This document shows, piece after piece, positions 12,906 to 23,516 of a stretch of 64,000 nucleotides of DNA. Each line of letters begins with the position of its first letter. Within the stretch, counting starts at the first letter, position 1. A program made the translations under genes and the position numbers. The stretch covers positions 4,340,001 through 4,404,000 of the forward strand of contig NC_049916.1 of NCBI RefSeq assembly GCF_001411555.2, given 5' to 3'. The stretch comes from Juglans regia. Lineage: Eukaryota; Streptophyta; Magnoliopsida; Fagales; Juglandaceae. The notes under the pieces were generated by a model, which ran no database searches, was not told the DNA's origin, and worked only from the letters and a program-made list of their open reading frames with translations.

Positions 12906-13411
12906 TTTATGGATCAATACCCATATTTTTTAGTTTTTTTTTTTTTTATGTGGATATTTACAAACATATTTTTTGTAAATTCTTGGAGTTAGAAGATTAA
13001 GAGACTAACATATATCTATTTTTCAGAAGAAGAAAAAATAATAATAATAAATAAATAAATCGGGTAATCGGGTATTCCGAAAACAGTGTACGGGTCGGCC
13101 AATCGGGTATCGGGTAAATCGGCTAATCGGGTAATGGAATAGTCTTGGGTTCGGGTCGGGTCGGAACAATAAATTTCGGATCGGGTCAGGTCAGGTCGGA
13201 TGAACAGTCCTATGTGCAACCTTTACGTAACCATCGGAAATAATTGGGTCCCACTTTCTCCCTTTCTTCCTCCCTCTTTCTCTCCCCTTTCATTTTCTCA
13301 TCTTCTCAAACAACTCTCTCTTTTCTTCAGTTTTACTACAAGCAACTAAGGGAAACCGAATTGACTAATGCCATATCTCTCTACGTCTCTCGAAGAAGAA
13401 AGACATTAAAA

Positions 13412-13890
13412 TATGGTAGCCATCAAAACCATTCAAACCTCTTTCACGGCAACCAAACATGGAATTTTCCACACATAAAGACCCCTCAACATAGATTTCT
13501 TTCTTGTGCCTCAGCAAGCCCAATGATGATTCGAGTTCAGAGGCTTCTTCGTCCAAAGGAGATACCCGCAAGCAAGAGCCGGTTGCCAGAATAGCGATGC
13601 TTTAGGCTCAAAAAGTCTGTCTCATAAACTACTTGGATGAAAGGTTAGCTTATCTCTTACAGTTTGGCGAAGCCAATGCGGAGTTTGACAAAATTAGAGA
13701 AGATGCCCTTACAGGACTGGATCAAGCTAGTGCCAAGGTTTGTTGAACTTCTTAATTATGCATGCAAATCATGCGATATAATTATAGACTAGAAAGAATA
13801 ACCCACTTGTTTTCAATTTTCATTTATGTTTGTCAGATAATGGAGAATATAGAGAGTCGCATGCAGGCTTTTGTGGAATCCTCATAATTA
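13412..13890 (+). pseudogene. Fragment of an unrecognised gene, two exons, frameshifted
   Basis: An ATG at 13415 opens a stretch reading MVAIKTIQTSFTATKHGIFH. After frameshifts, one frame gives NDDSSSEASSSKGD, then QEPVARIAML, a TAG stop at about 13601, and LDERLAYLLQFGEANAEF followed by KIREDALTGLDQASAK. The last joins across a GTTTGT...TCAG intron (about 13736-13834) to IMENIESRMQAFVESS and a stop near 13890. The amphipathic charged region and Ser/Thr-rich start suggest a small, possibly plastid-targeted protein; this is inference and I do not recognise the family. The reading is broken at least twice before the intron, so it is probably a pseudogene or truncated duplicate. It directly follows the hAT right end. 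Confidence 0.55.
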
Positions 13891-15090
13891 AATCAGATTC
13901 TCTCTTCCCACAATCACCCACGACTATCGAAGTTGTTGTCCCTCTCATGGTGGTGGTTTGCAATGGCTCATGGTGGCTCAAAATTGGAGAGCGCAGTGCT
14001 CTATTTTTTGGTGCAAAAATAGGGGCCTCTTGGAAGTCCAATGTTGACTTGGGCAACGGTGGTGTAGGGCAGAGGTTGTGGAGGATCTTGATGTTGCATG
14101 GTGGAGGAGACTGTGATGTGGTGGTTGAAATCGTTGGACGTGTGTGGACGAGTGACTGGTTCACATGAACCGTAGGAGGAAGAGGTATGCTTTGAGGTGG
14201 CTTACGGTGGTGAGAGGTGGTTCGCAGCTTGGCAGTTACGCCTTTTTTGTGGAGGAAGAGGCTTCATTCCTCCTTCGTTTGTGTTGTTAATTCCGCCTCA
14301 GAGTTGCTCGGACTCTGCTTCGGATTTGATCTTTATTCTACGGACTTGGGGAAGACTGCTCTGTGAGTTGGGAAAGACGAGGGGTCTCTATGATTTGGGG
14401 GGATACGAAGGAATTTGCTCTGTGAGTTGGTTTTTGGGAAAATGAGCATTTTCAGTTCTTTCCCACGTGGGACACAGTTACACTGTGGTTCCCCGCGCGG
14501 TTGTATATATCATTTTTCAACTAACTAAAATTAGATAAACACTTTTATTTTACTCCACAGATTAGTATTAATTAGCTTAAATGATTTTCAGCTAATATAT
14601 TATTTTACTGCCCGAAAATCATGCTGTATAGATAAAATAAAATAAAAAAGCATACCATTATTAATTACAATTTAAATATTTTCGAGTTTATAATCATAAA
14701 GTCTCTATGTAATAAAGAAAAAGCGTTAAATAAATTTGTGTGCAGATTCATAATATATCAATCATTGTAATTGAGATTTTAAAGGTATGACCTGACCTCG
14801 AATATCTTTATTTTCACTTTCAACAAATAACCTCTCCATGTCTGCCTTAATTGAATTATTTTCATTTCAGACACACATGTTAACACAACAACACCAATCA
14901 AATTAACCAACTTTGCCAATTCCCTCTCCAAGATGTAGTATTTCACACACATTGATGACTAAAAACAATAAAAAATAAGGTGGACCAACTCAAGTATCAA
15001 CAAATTATAAGGTGGTAGAGTGCCACGTCAGTTTGTTAGATACTTTTATGAGATGTCTTTGTATTCGGAGTGTGACTCTTTTTATAATTA
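13891..15090. other. Intergenic, no gene recognised
   Basis: Positions 13900-14450 are relatively GC-rich and open on both strands over 13820-14168, but no protein family is recognisable. The remainder up to the COMT-like stop codon is AT-rich and presumably includes that gene's 3' untranslated region. Confidence 0.4.
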
Positions 15091-16768
15091 TTATTTGTGG
15101 AGCTCCATGACCAAATAGGCACAAACACAGCATGCAACTCGGAAGTCTTTAAATCCAGCTGCAGTTGCCAAGGACCTGAACTCAGTCTCTGTTCTCTCCT
15201 TTCCAGCTCCAAGCTTATTGAACACTATATTGTCACTTTGTGTTGCAAACTTGCAGAAGTTGGTTGCCTCTGGGGCTACAGGCAACACTGGATCGATGAT
15301 AATTACCTTTCCGGTTTCCGGCAGGGCTTTGTAGCAATTTTTCAGTATTTTCAAGCATTGCTCATCGTTCCAGTTGTGAAGAATAAGCTGTCATCATTAA
15401 TGCATGTACAGACAAGTTATAAATTAATTATGAAAAGCACTTGTTTATTTTTGTACGTCAATTCCTCTCAAATTCATCCAAAGCTGCATGGTTTAGATTT
15501 ATTTTATAAAAGCTTACCTTCAACAATATGGCATCTCCCTTGGGGACTTCTTTGAACATATCTCCTCCGACATGTTCTATGCCTGTGTGGAAGCATCACT
15601 CAATTATCAGGTTAAATATAAATAAGAGAATTGCTAGCTATATCTGTGAAGTAATTTTTTAAAATTTATAAATTGATGTAATTTAATACGATTTGTCAAT
15701 ATACTTTATGGTAGAAAAGAATTTATAATCTGACGTACAATGTCAAACAATATCAGTTCGTAAGTTTATTTTTATGAAATCATTTTGCTTTATTTATGAA
15801 CAAAACAGTTCTCTAGCCAGACAAAAGTTTATTCATTAGACGAAGGTTTCTATGGTAATACATACCCTTAAGAGGTGGGGCATTGCGTAATACTTCAGAC
15901 ACATCAAAGTTAATGCCTTTAATGGAAGGGTACTTGGAGATGATCAAGTTTAGGGTCCCTCCTATTCCACCACCAACATCTACAAACGTTGACAAGCCCT
16001 CAAAACCCATGTATTTCTTGAGAATTTGTTTGACCACAAGGATGGAGTATTGACTCATGGCAAAATTGAAAGCCTCTCCAAATATTGGATCTTTGTCGTT
16101 GTACTTGTAGATCGACATTCCATGAGCTTTCTCAAATGGGAACCCACCTTCAAGCACTGCATCCTTCAAGTGAAACCTATATAATCAAAGTATATAGTAT
16201 TACTCAGTGTCGGTCCAGTTCTCATCACTGTTTCTTTCATGCATACTATGAATATCACAAGTGCAGGTAGGTGAACAAAGAATTCAAAAAGAAAGATGAT
16301 AACTACTGTACATACGTACCGCATGTCCATAATAGCCTGGTGACGAGTAAGGAGAGAAAAGGGAGCCATGGATCCTCTCTCCTCGCTTCTCACAAAGCAA
16401 CTCCCAGCAGAAGTGAGACCGTAACGTCTCTGGACTCCTCCTCCTCCACCATCTTCGAGGCTCTCCACAGAGCAACTGAGGATATTGTAGCTAGCAAGTA
16501 GATACAACATGCGGTCCAGCAAAACAGCCGGCGCATGATCTGGATTATTATTGCGAATTGGAAGCTGAGCAGCGATGGCATGGGACGAGAGTTTGGCGCC
16601 TGGGCCTGCTTTGTTAATGATCTCAAGCACGTCGAGCTCTATGCATGCATTAAACACCATCTGGAAGATGTAAGAGCCGGCCAATGCGCCTGCATATTCG
16701 ACTCCTCCATCTTCATCGTCAATGAAGGGCTTGTTATCATAGCTAATTTGGTTTGCAGGGGAAGCCAT
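15091..16768 (-). CDS. Caffeic acid O-methyltransferase-like protein (SAM-dependent)
   Basis: Plant class II small-molecule O-methyltransferase, which transfers a methyl group from S-adenosylmethionine to a hydroxyl of a phenolic or similar substrate in the cytosol. Four exons (16320-16768, 15866-16176, 15518-15582, 15091-15387) join in frame to 373 residues; the family norm is about 365. The dimerisation domain includes [15 protein letters not shown]. The SAM site VDVGGGIGG is at about 215-223, followed by GINFDV and GGDMF. The catalytic His is H279 (ILHNW) and the family's last Glu is E339 (GKERT). The middle Glu position is Asp (D307, VIIIDP). The usual HDW is HNW, and the pocket segment LMNQD is replaced by LLTRHQ. 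The enzyme fold is secure. Monolignol specificity is doubtful, so another phenolic or alkaloid-like substrate is possible. Confidence 0.92.
15630..15800. repeat. AT-rich foldback repeat in a COMT-like intron
   Basis: Decayed member of the family first listed at 7772-7945, lying within the intron between exons 2 and 3 of the COMT-like gene. It retains AAATTTATAAATTGATG on one side and AGTTCGTAAGTTTATTTTTA on the other. Confidence 0.5.
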
Positions 16769-17821
16769 TTTTTTTTGTTTTGAGGAAGTTGCTGTGGCAC
16801 TGAGACTTATTTATAAGGGAAGGGAACGTGCCAGTTATGGTTTGGGTTGGCTGATCATGCATGGTTGCCTTTCATAGTACGTACCGAAGATGAAAGGTCT
16901 AAGATGACGTTGGACTAACCAAATTTTGAAAGCAGCCTTGCTCTGTTTCTATCCCTGGCAGCTTTGTTAGAAGATAGAGTCGGGCTAGGAAGAGTAGCCC
17001 GCTCAAGTTGACCGAATTTGTTTTTTTTTTTTTTTTTTTCCTTCTTTTTTTCCTTCACATTTTTTAATATTTTTAAAAAATAAAAAAAATATTTCAATAC
17101 ACTTAAGATCACTTTTTTAATTACCAAGTAAAAAAAAAAATTATGTTAGCTCTTCCATTAAGCAAGTTAGGCAATTCCCTAAAGGTCTCAGTAGAAGAAG
17201 ACCCTAAAAAAAAAATAAAGTTGAATTGTTTAAATAGAAAAAAATATCTAATTAAAAAAATTAATTAATTCAATGAGAATATCAAAAGTATCAAATATAT
17301 ATTATGTTATTATTAGTTTTGAAAGTATTCTACATAATAATTATTTCAGATACTCTCATTCTAAGAATAGACTTATTCTTTGTCATTATTAATTTAATAT
17401 ATAATGTAAAAATTATAAATAGTAAAATCTAAATTTCAAGTGTTCATAAATTTTTTTGTATAATCTTTTGTAGAGACAATAGTCCACTTTTTTCCAAATG
17501 TATAGGTTATTTATATAACTTTATTGATAATAATGATTATAATTGCTTCTATGACTCATTTGGATACTAAGAATATATCATAATATTTGTGAATATTAAT
17601 AAAATAATTTGTGAATAGTAATGAAATAATTTGAATTAAAGTATTTTATTAGATTTTGAGAAATACGATAGAAAAAGTAGAGAATTTGAGAACATCTAAG
17701 AATAGCTAAGGACAATTATGTTCTCAAGGGCTCCAAGAGCCTAAAACGTTTTACAAGACGTCTTGTAAAATTAGATTTAATAAAATCCTCTTTAAATTGA
17801 AAGTTTTATAATAAAGAATAG
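16769..17821. promoter_or_regulatory. Upstream region of the COMT-like gene
   Basis: The segment 16885-16975 (CCGAAGATG ... GACTAACCAAATTTTG ... CTTTGTTAG) is repeated at about 18240-18330 and 26480-26562. The rest is AT-rich with homopolymer runs (T-run at 17021-17039) and no recognisable gene. Confidence 0.5.
16808..16815 (-). promoter_or_regulatory. TATA box of the COMT-like gene
   Basis: TATAAATA on the minus strand, 40 bp before the start codon, would give a very short leader. In the second copy (near 25930) this motif has lost four bases, leaving TATAAG. Confidence 0.55.
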
Positions 17822-18033
17822 GCTTGTTTGGATTCACAAGTTATCTCAGCTCATCTCAGCTCATCTCAACTCATCTCAACTCATCTCACTACTATTCATT
17901 ACTATTCAGCAACTTTAACTCACAAATCTCACTACTATTCACAACTCATCTCATTACTATTCACAATCCATCTCAACTCATCTCAGCTCATCTCAAATCA
18001 TCTCAAGTCATCTTCGAATCCAAACATCTCCTT
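17822..18033. mobile_element. GATGAG-family MITE with CTCATCTCAA tandem units
   Basis: The ends contain GTTTGGATTCACAAG and, inverted, GTTTGGATTCGAAGATG. The interior is a run of CATCTCAACT/CATCTCAGCT decamers with ACTATTCA units. Its two long open frames, read as Ser/Gln/His repeats, are artefacts of the repeat. Confidence 0.6.
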
Positions 18034-20570
18034 GTCAGATATAGTTAAAAAGATGGTATAAAATCGTAATCAATAATTTTATTTTGCAAAATGATAAGAA
18101 TTATTTTTAAATAAGAATATAATATAAAAATTAATATATTTATTCTATAAAAAAATTAATATATTTAATTTTACTTTAAAAAAAAAAAATCAATCAAAAT
18201 TTTGCCCCAACCTATTGAGTGGACCCTGATTTCATGCATGACTGTCTCTCATGGTACCGAAGATGACGTTGGACTAACCAAATTTTGAAAAGCAGCCTTG
18301 CTCTGTTTCTATCCCTGGCGGCTTTGTTATCATGAAATTTGAACTTTAAAAGCAAACTAATAAAATACATTTTATAAGTACAATGCATTACTTTTGTTAG
18401 AAACCAGTACATGATATCAGATAATTTTAAATAAAAATTAAATAAAATATTATTAAAATATTATTTAAAAATATTATTATTATTTAAAAATTTAAAAATA
18501 TTGACTTATTTATTATTTTTTATGAAAAAATTTAAAAAAATTATAATAATGAAATGAGGTGAAATATTTTTATTATTTATGACTTATTTATAATTATTTT
18601 ATAATTTTATTTAAAAGTTAATTGATATAATAATGTCATTTCATAAAAATGAATTTTAATTTATAAAACTAAAATCCTTTTTACAGAAAATTGTAAAAAA
18701 ATTATAAGTCAGTAGTAATCGTCCATTAAACAATCATTGCTATGTGCTTAGTTAATGATATCCCTACATTTTATCGTAACTAATTTAGAATTAATCAATG
18801 CAATTATAAGACTTAATTAAAAATAAATCTTAATTTTATAAACTTATTCTCTATTATAGAATTGTTCCCACTTTATCTTCATAAATTGGATTCGTTTTGT
18901 TTGTATTAAAACAAAAAAACGTGAAATATTCAGGTTGTAGATTTGTAATAGCCAAACAAGGCCACTGCGCAGATCGCGACATTCATATTATTTATAAAAG
19001 ATTTAATTTATAAATTTTAAAATTTATCTTATAAATTAAATTATACGAAGACGTATTGTAGTAAACTAGCCGTACTGTTTTTCCCCTGCTTACGAGAACA
19101 CAGATGTCGTAGTTATGTCGCTCTTTACTACTTAGGAGGCAGGAGGCTGAATGCTAATTTGTCTGTATTCTTTATGAGCTTTACTATTTATAAACTTACA
19201 AAAATTTAACTGTATTAATACTTGTATTTATTTAATATGATTGATCAAAAAATAAATTTTATTAAAAATAATATTAATTTAAATTTAAAATATGAAGGCA
19301 ACAACATTAGTATGTAGATTTCTATCCATGTATTTTTATCGAGCACATGACACGTAGTCACAGTCCATATCTAAATGGGCTCACGAGTGATTTTATTTCA
19401 ACAAATCCATGGCCGGCCCAAATCATATTTGGACTAAATCCCGAATAATTAAACGGGTCAAACACTATGAACCCAAACCCGACATGCTTATTTCCCAAGT
19501 TGACACTCAATTAAAAATAAAAACTTTGAAAAGGGAAAAATGAAAAAAATATTCACGTGTTAAATCATGCATTCATACTATTGGATAACAAGATACAGGC
19601 TATACAAGAAGATTTTAATAAAGTATAATTTTTTTTATCATCCACACATATTATAATTTTTTTTATTTTTTCTATAATAAGCATGCGGTATATAAATGAT
19701 AAGTAGAACAATTCAATTAGTTTAATAAGAATAGAATAAAATAATAAATAATTTTAATATATGTAAAGTGTGTGGTGTGGAATGAATAATAGAAAATGAT
19801 AGGGTTACTATCCTCTTACTACTCATTTACTACTATTTTTATATTTGATTTTTTTTTAATTTTTTATTTTACTTAATGGTTAAGAAAATGACTATTAGTA
19901 AATTTATATATTTTTTTAATTTTTTTAATAATTAAGGATGTTAAAAAAATATTTAAAATAAAATAATATTATAAATAATAAATAGGTAGCAGATAGGTAG
20001 TAAGTCTCTCATTACCCATGAATAATAGTATCTATTTTTTAAAGAGTTATTCTTCAGCCCATAGCCGCAGCACACCCGTGCTGTGGTTTTTTTTTTTTTT
20101 TTTTCACCCAATACACTTAGTGTGCAGCGGCTGTTATGCACAGTAGAATGTTATTTATATTTTCTCTTTTTTAAAACATATTTTAAAAATAATATTATAT
20201 TTTTTTAATTTTAAGTTTAATTTCTGATTAAAATTTATAACAGGTCAATCAGGTGACATAGCCCAGACCTGAGTACCCCAAATAACTACCAAAGTTATAA
20301 TTATTGCATTAGTACCGCTGGAGTTGCAAGGGCGTTAGGGTCATTTGTATTATTGGTTGAAGCTTTGACTGAAATTATTATTACTATTGAATTATGGCTG
20401 CTGAATAAATTTTCCACTTTATTATTGTCTCAAGATGTTCCGCTTTAGGGTTTGAAATCCTTGTTGGCCCTTATCTTAACACCCACTATTAATTATTGTT
20501 ATTCGGGTTTTAGACTTTGACTCCCCCAACTGAATTTGACATCCACAACCATTTATTTATATTCATTTGA
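18034..20570. other. AT-rich intergenic DNA with a partial promoter duplicate
   Basis: Positions 18240-18330 duplicate part of the COMT-like upstream region. Positions 19801-20018 may be a small element with inverted ends (GGGTTACTATCCTCTTACTA at the left, GGGTAATGAGAGACTTACTA inverted at the right). No coding sequence was recognised. Confidence 0.4.
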
Positions 20571-20755
20571 AGGATGAGATGAGATGAGATGAGATGAGAT
20601 GATTTTAAATAAAATATTATTTTTTAATATTATTATTATTTTAAAATTTTAAAAAATTAATTAATTAATTATATTTTATATAAGAATTAAAAAAAATTAT
20701 AATAATAAAATAATATGAAATAGATTGAAAATATTTTTATATCCAAACGAAACCT
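20570..20755. mobile_element. GATGAG-family MITE
   Basis: Begins with a run of GATGA units (20575-20600) and ends in ATATCCAAACGAAACCTC, the inverted form of the GTTTGGAT terminus seen in sister copies. The interior is AT-rich and non-coding. Confidence 0.55.
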
Positions 20756-22065
20756 CAATCTGTGCCACTCAAACAACAATAAATTAAAGAGACCCTTCTA
20801 AATTATATAAGGGATATTAAATGTGTGTGTGTAAGCCTTGTTAAATGAGTAGATAAATATAAATATATATATATATTAAGAAAAGTTATTTACAATATTT
20901 GAATTATATAAGGTTGCATTTGGAGATAATAATTTAAATTTGAATTTAGATTTTAAATCAATAAAAATTTGAGATTTCATCATTTCACATTTTATTATCT
21001 TATGTAGTTTGAAATCTAAGATTTTAAAAGGTTAAAATCTTGTCTAAATTTGTCACAAATTCAAATAAAAAATTTTAATTTATAATTCAAATATGAGAGT
21101 TGAATTTAGAAAAACAGAATTCAAATCCAAACGTCCATATGGTCCCTAGATATTGCCCTTTTGTAATTTTGTTTTTTTTAATAAAAATAAAAATAAAAAT
21201 AAAAGCTTTGGGAGTCAAGAAGCCATAAACTATACTAGCCACAAAGAGATTCTGCAAATTAGAATAAATTTATAAATTGAGATGCTTTTATATGATACGT
21301 TATACCTATTTTACAATAAAATTAGTTTTACAATTTAACGTATAAGTTTATAACAACAAGTAACGCCAATTTGTAGGTTTTAATAATTATTTTTTATTAT
21401 TTAGATGATATAATTATATGATTGCAAATGTACTCGTGCAATCACTTTTTAAAAAATGAATAAATACGGGATTCATATGAAAAAAAAATTTTAATTTTTT
21501 AATAATAGACTCTACTTTTTTTAAAAACGACTGTATGTCATTTATGCACTTAATAACTGTAGGTAGTATTACTCTTTTTTACACGAGTCACCCACGTCGG
21601 AAAGGGATACACAATAGCAATTGTAAGGATGATATTGTTTACACATTTTCTTATGTACGGGGAGTTCTTGTAGACATCAAGATTTTATAAAATAAAGATC
21701 TTTCGTAAATATTTAATATTGAGGGGTTACATATATACTTGCAACTTTTTATAATTGTTTACCATTTAACTTAGGGTGTATCTTTGGTCTATGACGAATC
21801 GTAAAAGTTATTTTTTAACTCTCCAATCACAAACCAATACCTCCGGATTTTACTATGATTGTGTATCAAATGAAAAGTATTAATATAAAATTAAAATTAG
21901 AGAAGTGCTACAATCATAAAAATATTTTATAAAAATAAATTTATAAACTGATATGCTTCGTTTAATACGTTAAATCAATTTTACATAAAAAATTACTTTA
22001 CAATATAACACGTCACATTAAATTATATTAATTTATAAATTTATTTTTATAATATATAGTATTAT
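20756..22065. other. Distal part of the duplicated COMT-like upstream block
   Basis: Segments at 21105-21250 and 21600-21722 are closely similar to 28185-28290 and 29050-29162, marking the far end of a tandem duplication. The block also holds foldback repeats at 21245-21360 and 21896-22060. No gene is present. Confidence 0.6.
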
Positions 22066-22384
22066 AAATAATTCAAAAAGAAAGATGATAGCTACTGTAC
22101 GTACGTACCGCATGTCCATAATAGTCTGGTTGACGAGTGAAGAGAGAAAAGAGTGCCATGGATCCTCTCTCCTCGCTTCTCACAAAGCAGCTTCTAGTAG
22201 AAGTGAGACCGTAACGTCTCTAAACTCCTCATCCACCATCTTCGAGGGTCTCCAAGGAGCAACTGAGAATATTGTAACTAGCAAGCAGATATAGTATGCG
22301 GTCCAGCCAAACAGCTGGCGCATGATCTAGATTATTATTGCGAATTGGAAGCTGAGCAGCGATGACATGGGACGAGAGTTGGGC

Positions 22385-22460
22385 GCCTGGGCCTTCTTTG
22401 TTAATGATCTCAAGCACGTCGAGCTCTATGCTTGAGATCATTAACAAAGCAGGCCCAGGC
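22385..22460. repeat. 32-bp inverted repeat at the COMT/hAT junction
   Basis: The arms 22385-22416 and 22429-22460 are reverse complements with a single mismatch, around a 12-nt loop. Both arms are COMT-like exon 1 sequence. The right arm joins hAT transposase sequence directly at position 22461. Confidence 0.9.
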
Positions 22461-23516
22461 CCATCTTGTGGAAACATCAAGGCATACCAATTTCGTACAA
22501 CTAATTTTCTCCTTCTCTATACACTTTTTGAATTTATCCATTCTTGCGGAAGATGATCTAACATACCTAACCGCATTACGCACCCTTGTAATTGAATCAT
22601 CACAATCTTTGAGCCCATCATTCACAATGAGGTTCATAATATGGGCACAACACCTAATGTGAATATACTTCCCTTCCAACAAATGACCTCCTACGAACTT
22701 CCTCAAATACTCAATGGCAACATCGTTTGAGGAAGTATTGTCAACTGTAACAGTAAAGATCTTGTCAATACCACAATCTTGTAGACATGAATCTACATAC
22801 TTTCCAATAGTTTCTCCTTTGTGATTAGTGATCATGCAAAAGTTTAGAATTCTTTTGTGTAGTTTCCATTCACAGTCGATAAAATGTGCAGTAAGACACA
22901 TATAATTTAAGTTTTGAATCGACGTCCATGTGTCAGTAGTTAAACTAACCCGCCCAACCGTCTTAAATATTTTCCTTAACTTCTCATTCTCCATTTTAAA
23001 TAGTTTAATACAGTCTCTCGCCGCAGTAGTTCAAGATGGCACTTGGAACCTTGGTTCAAGTGATCTTCATACTTTCCTAAATCCCTGGGCTTCTACTATC
23101 CTAAATGGAAGCTCATCACAAATTATCATTTCAGCAATTGCCATTCGTACAATTTCTGAATCAAACTTATGTGCATTTGCCGAGTTATTGACATCACTAT
23201 CTCCAATTCCCTCAAGAGCCCCCTCACGACTCATTGTCTGTTGATCCGTAAGTCTAATTCTATGTGGATGTTGCTTACAAGTACCAAGATGTTGTAGCAT
23301 ACTTGATGTACCATGTCTTTTGGGATGACAAGAGTAAATTTTGTGACAATAATTACACCTTGTTTTTGGGTCATTTAAAGGGCATCCATCTATTTTAGTG
23401 AAATGATCCCACACTGCTGAAGGGTCCTTATTTGCCCTCCTTTTACGAGGAGGAACTGGGAGACTTGTGTCACTAGACAAGTTAATATTTGAAGCCATTT
23501 GTGATCGGTTTTCCAA
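22461..23516 (-). pseudogene. Truncated hAT transposase fused to antisense COMT sequence
   Basis: The start is at 23516. Residues 1-149 contain a BED finger (VWDHFTKIDG, CNYC and the His/Cys residues of LQHLGTC). A frameshift near 23067 follows. A second open frame from 22994 carries TTDTWTS, NYMCLTAHFID, TVDN, RCCAHIMNLIV and VSTRW. There the transposase ends and the frame runs on into [10 protein letters not shown], which is the reverse reading of COMT-like exon 1. The C-terminal half, including the dimerisation domain, is missing. It is closer to intact than the copy at 556-2640 but cannot be active. Confidence 0.88.

Larger units (their letters stand above)
8077..13212 (+). mobile_element. 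Complete hAT transposon (8-bp TSD TGTGCAAC)
   Basis: Bounded by perfect 8-bp direct repeats TGTGCAAC at 8069-8076 and 13213-13220. Short imperfect terminal inverted repeats read TAGGGGCGAAC at the left and TAGGACTGTTC on the opposite strand at the right. Subterminal zones are rich in CCCGACCCGACC and CGGGTCGGGTC. An untranslated exon appears to end at a GTTAGT donor (8353), with an acceptor TTTGCAG just before the transposase ATG, so a roughly 2 kb leader intron is likely. The transposase is at 10325-12415 and a PPR-like fragment at 12705-12905. The 8-bp duplication and TAGGG terminus are hAT hallmarks. Confidence 0.92.

Noticed and set aside
13820..14168. Long open frames on both strands
   Set aside because: Neither resembles a known protein; the segment follows the stop of the gene fragment and is only GC-richer DNA.
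15097..15555. 152-codon plus-strand open frame
   Set aside because: It is antisense to exons 3-4 of the COMT-like gene and crosses its splice sites.
17824..18061. Two overlapping open frames rich in Ser, Gln and His
   Set aside because: They translate CATCTCAACT repeat units of a MITE; no real coding signal.
20570..20605. GATGA direct repeats considered as a CRISPR-like or satellite array
   Set aside because: Short units without spacers, found at the end of a MITE in a plant genome.
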